A stretch of 64,000 nt of DNA, from positions 5,055,498-5,119,497 of the forward strand of contig CP036272.1 of NCBI GenBank assembly GCA_007745635.1. Direction: 5' to 3'. This stretch comes from Stieleria bergensis (GTDB lineage: Bacteria; Planctomycetota; Planctomycetia; Pirellulales; Pirellulaceae). The translations under genes were made by a program, and so were the position numbers. This document shows, piece after piece, positions 61,477 to 64,000 of this stretch. A model generated the notes under the pieces. It had not been told where the DNA came from. It was given only the letters and a program-made list of their open reading frames with translations, and searched no databases. Position 1 is the stretch's first letter. Every line of letters begins with the position of its first letter.

Positions 61477-62424
61477 TTAATCGTTTGAAAACTGCTTCAC
61501 TGCATTCAAACCATCGAACAGATCGTTCCGGACTTTTGTTCGCTGAGTGGCATCGAATTTGAAGCCCTTCTTCGAAGCAGGTTGATTCAAATCAATGCTA
61601 GAGCCTTGTTCGATAAACGATCCGCTTTCATCCTTCTTCTGAAAGGGTGACAAGGTCTGTTTGATGTTTTGATGGTGTTGATGCTTGGGGGCATTTTGAA
61701 GCGTCTGCACCATATCTGCATGAGTCCCAGCATAACGCTCAATGTCCTGACCAGCGGCATGCAATCCACAGATCGAAGCGTGAGACAACTCTTCGTTGGG
61801 ATCATCAAACCGAGTTCCGTAACCCTCCACCGGCGGCAATTTATCACCAAGGTCGATATGCGATTCAATAAACTTCAGCGTCTGCTTGTCGCGAAATTCC
61901 GGATAAACCTGGTAGCGTCGGCCCAAGTTCACTAGCCCACTGGTAACCGTCTTGAACTGGGCGTAGGAAATCTGCTCTTGCTTCATCACTTCGGAAATGT
62001 GCTTTTGGAGAATCGCCGTCGCTTGCTTGTCGTCTTTAGCAGCTAGCTTGGCAATCTCTACATATCCCATCTTGCTATCCAGATCCAATTCGTTGATGGG
62101 TGTAGGATCGTTCATCAACTCTTGAAACTCAAGCAGCTGTGATTGATCACCGGGAAGCTTCGACTGAGAGGGTGGCGGATTGTTGCGACCGTAAATCAGA
62201 TGAAACAAAGCATTCGACTTCGGTGGTTGGTCCTCAGGTTCCGCAACCGGTGGTTCGCTGGCTGGCTGATCAACCGTCCCCGGTTCTGCCCCGTTGTGGA
62301 TCATGGTGGGTTGAATATCCAGATCATTGGCGATCTGAGAGACTGGGACGTGATCTTCCACGTGCCGGCGAACTGCATCAGCTTTCTGGGCATCACTAAA
62401 CGAACGGCGTTTCTTTCGAGACAT
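61477..62424 (-). CDS. Protein with IS3-transposase-like N-terminal HTH and unknown C-terminal domain
   Basis: 315 residues from ATG 62424. The first ~45 residues (MSRKKRRSFSDAQKADAVRRHV...VSQIANDLDIQPTMIHN) match the helix-turn-helix of IS3-family OrfA transposases, complete up to the position where a Trp would normally follow (Gly here). A proline-rich linker (~47-70) leads into an unrecognised ~240-residue acidic/helical domain (YVEIAKLAAKDDKQATAILQKHISEV, TSGLVNLGRRYQVYPEFRDK, THADMVQTL). No transposase catalytic domain, inverted repeats or neighbouring OrfB. Possibly a domesticated DNA-binding module; function unknown. Convergent with nadE. Confidence 0.6.
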   Translation of the reverse strand: MSRKKRRSFSDAQKADAVRRHVEDHVPVSQIANDLDIQPTMIHNGAEPGTVDQPASEPPVAEPEDQPPKSNALFHLIYGRNNPPPSQSKLPGDQSQLLEFQELMNDPTPINELDLDSKMGYVEIAKLAAKDDKQATAILQKHISEVMKQEQISYAQFKTVTSGLVNLGRRYQVYPEFRDKQTLKFIESHIDLGDKLPPVEGYGTRFDDPNEELSHASICGLHAAGQDIERYAGTHADMVQTLQNAPKHQHHQNIKQTLSPFQKKDESGSFIEQGSSIDLNQPASKKGFKFDATQRTKVRNDLFDGLNAVKQFSND

Positions 62425-62887
62425 CGGAATCCTCCTCAGGTGGTGATTTCACCCCACCGAAGGCGAAATTCCAATTCCATGAGAGGCAAGACACAACGTT
62501 GGAGCAGTCCCTACGATGCTCAGGCTGCACCTAACCCGCAATGTCTTCCATGACATCCTGATCGATATCCTGCGACACCATTGGATGTGGGGGGACGCAG
62601 TTTTCTTCTATCGGCTTGAGTCCGTTTGTTGCGGTCGTAGAAATCACTTGCATCAATCCGGATGGCAAGCTTGTATTCGTAGCCACGATTGACGGTATTG
62701 CCCGAGGCTGGCCCCACGATTTTATTTCCGTGGCGGGGATTCACCTCGCCCCATTGCAATGACAACGCCGAACTCAGGTGTACCTCCAAGATCGTCGGGC
62801 ACTTCCCAAAAACGACCTCCCGTTTTCTGCCCAGTCGATCCCAATCCATTCCTCCATTCGCTTGGCAGACTTGCAAGGATGCGTCGT
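62425..62887. other. 463-bp intergenic region
   Basis: Divergent spacer. A 51-codon minus-strand frame (62531-62686, GTG start) reads protein-like but has no ribosome site or family; not called as a gene. Confidence 0.35.
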
Positions 62888-64000
62888 ATGCCCGGTCACT
62901 TCTCCCATCAATCACTCGCCGCTGCGCTGTTGGCAACCACTGCCTGCGCTGCACCACTGGCGATCGGTTTGCTTTTACAAACAGATTCTGCACGCGCAAC
63001 CGAACAGGCTGTCGGTTTGCGTCCGCTGATTGACCCAGCGGTAGCTCAACAGCTTGCGCCGGTCCCCACATCAATCATTGCTGGAACCACGCAGCCAACG
63101 CAGGTCAATTTATTTGCCGAACTGGCGACGTCACAATCCATTCAAGCGCCGGATTCCCAAGTGGCACCCCTGTCGCCACTGCAGGCTAGCACCCAGCAAA
63201 TCCCAAATGGCTCGACGTCCTATCATGTGCGAACCGCGGAAGTCAATCACCGCGATCAAAACACGATCTTCGCGCCGCCGGTAAAGAACATTGGCATGGT
63301 TCGCAAGAATCCATTGATCGCTAAAGAGATGCCTCAACTGAAGCGTCTGGCAGTCCGCAAGTTTCCAATTCGGCGCCAGATTCCTGCTGAAACCAACGCA
63401 ACTGCCTCGGAAACGGTTCGCGCCCAGCCACAAGCGGGCAAGCAAGTGATTGCCGACGCGATCGCACCGCTGCCACCGTTGCCGAATTTCACACAGACAG
63501 TCGCTGCTGCCAAGCCGCGTTCAGCGAACATTCAATTCGGCAGCATCAAGAACGCCAAAACACTCAATCCCGTGCGTCCCATCTCGGTGCCTGTTCCCCA
63601 ACAGCCCACGCACCGGACTGCCACCGTCGATCTGAACCGAGTGAGTCAATCAGAGCAACAAGCACCGGCTCGGGCATCCCAAACCGCAACGGCCAAAACG
63701 GTCTCACAGCGTTTACCTGCCAAACCAGTGCCGAATCATACAGAGAGTTTGGCTGACCTGTTACTTGCCGAAGCAGCGTCTGAGAAAGCGGGACAGACGG
63801 TTCAAGGTCCTGTCTCCAGTGCTGGCAGCGAAGCTCCACACGTTGCTCGCAAGGCAGTGTTGATTCGACTCTCAGACGACTCGGCGAGTGCCCCCAGCGG
63901 TGACAACGCCGATCGGCAAGCACCAGCGACTCGGCTTCTGACCACGCCACCACCGGCGACGCGGATCATGTCGAGTTCAGCGTCGTCATCCAACTGGAAC
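62888..64000 (+). CDS. Secreted Gln/Ala/Pro-rich protein, truncated by the window edge
   Basis: Open to the right end with no stop (371 codons visible). ATG 62888 is preferred because AAGGA (62875-62879) lies 8 nt upstream; ATG 62879 is in frame too. A signal peptide (SLAAALLATTACAAPLAIGLLL) is followed by low-complexity sequence rich in Gln, Ala, Pro and Thr with scattered ordered stretches (SYHVRTAEVNHRDQNTIFAPP, ESLADLLLAEAAS). No family recognised; the ordered part may lie beyond the window. Confidence 0.65.
   Translation, partial: MPGHFSHQSLAAALLATTACAAPLAIGLLLQTDSARATEQAVGLRPLIDPAVAQQLAPVPTSIIAGTTQPTQVNLFAELATSQSIQAPDSQVAPLSPLQASTQQIPNGSTSYHVRTAEVNHRDQNTIFAPPVKNIGMVRKNPLIAKEMPQLKRLAVRKFPIRRQIPAETNATASETVRAQPQAGKQVIADAIAPLPPLPNFTQTVAAAKPRSANIQFGSIKNAKTLNPVRPISVPVPQQPTHRTATVDLNRVSQSEQQAPARASQTATAKTVSQRLPAKPVPNHTESLADLLLAEAASEKAGQTVQGPVSSAGSEAPHVARKAVLIRLSDDSASAPSGDNADRQAPATRLLTTPPPATRIMSSSASSSNWN

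Noticed and set aside
61477-62424. Active insertion sequence
   Set aside because: No transposase catalytic domain, terminal inverted repeats or target duplication seen around the HTH-containing gene.
62531-62686. 51-codon minus-strand frame with GTG start (ends DQDVMEDIAG)
   Set aside because: Reads protein-like but no ribosome site, family or partner; kept only as a note.

Overview
The window looks like the chromosome of a planctomycete, probably a Rhodopirellula-like member of the Pirellulaceae. The evidence is the density of families that are typical of that phylum. These include DUF1549/DUF1553 (PSCyt/PSD) cytochrome-like proteins paired with DUF1501 proteins, a DUF1592/DUF1552 pair, a PVC-type propeller-HEAT-cytochrome protein, a DUF1559 pseudopilin, a DUF6655-type lipoprotein and an SGNH-DUF1080 fusion. 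Weak or absent Shine-Dalgarno sites and GTG/TTG starts also fit. Base composition is moderate and even, with no large island.

Layout. 1-2.4 kb: a truncated secreted protein, a Fur-family regulator and a divergent MerC-like cysteine-rich membrane protein whose promoter sits between two inverted copies of a ~25-bp element. 2.7-6.5 kb: first DUF1549/DUF1553 + DUF1501 pair. 7.1-13.1 kb: ankyrin-Kelch protein, SGNH-DUF1080 hydrolase, short-chain dehydrogenase, two overlapping membrane-protein genes. 13.7 kb: tRNA-His. 14-22 kb: PQQ-like propeller, pterin carbinolamine dehydratase plus a small partner, AvtA-like aminotransferase, HrpA helicase. 22.7-32.5 kb: a small orphan, a FetAB-type ABC pair, a C25 (gingipain-like) peptidase, PdxA, a polytopic membrane protein, a WD40-like protein and a ThuA-domain protein. 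33-41 kb: ComM, pseudopilin, lipoprotein, an enlarged signal peptidase I, FabH, a 16-bp minisatellite and RNase III. 42-43.8 kb: a membrane-anchored C39-like peptidase and an orphan gene.

44-58.5 kb is the densest planctomycete-specific block. A four-gene co-directional run (DUF1549/DUF1553, DUF1501, ECF sigma factor, and a membrane protein combining a duplicated N-terminal motif with one CxxCH site) faces a DUF1592-DUF1552 operon. Those two are followed by a divergent 1184-residue PVC dehydrogenase/cytochrome. The sigma factor plus its duplicated-motif membrane partner is the best candidate here for an undescribed regulatory arrangement. 58.6-64 kb: a nickel superoxide dismutase carrying a Sec signal peptide, glutamine-dependent NAD synthetase, a protein with an IS3-transposase-like DNA-binding N-terminus, and the 5' part of a secreted protein.

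Non-coding structure is rich. There are two dispersed intergenic repeat families, an 80-bp tandem duplication, a long hairpin shared by two convergent genes, and many 12-18-bp tandem duplications. Those inside genes keep the reading frame. All calls come from reading the sequence; no database search was run.
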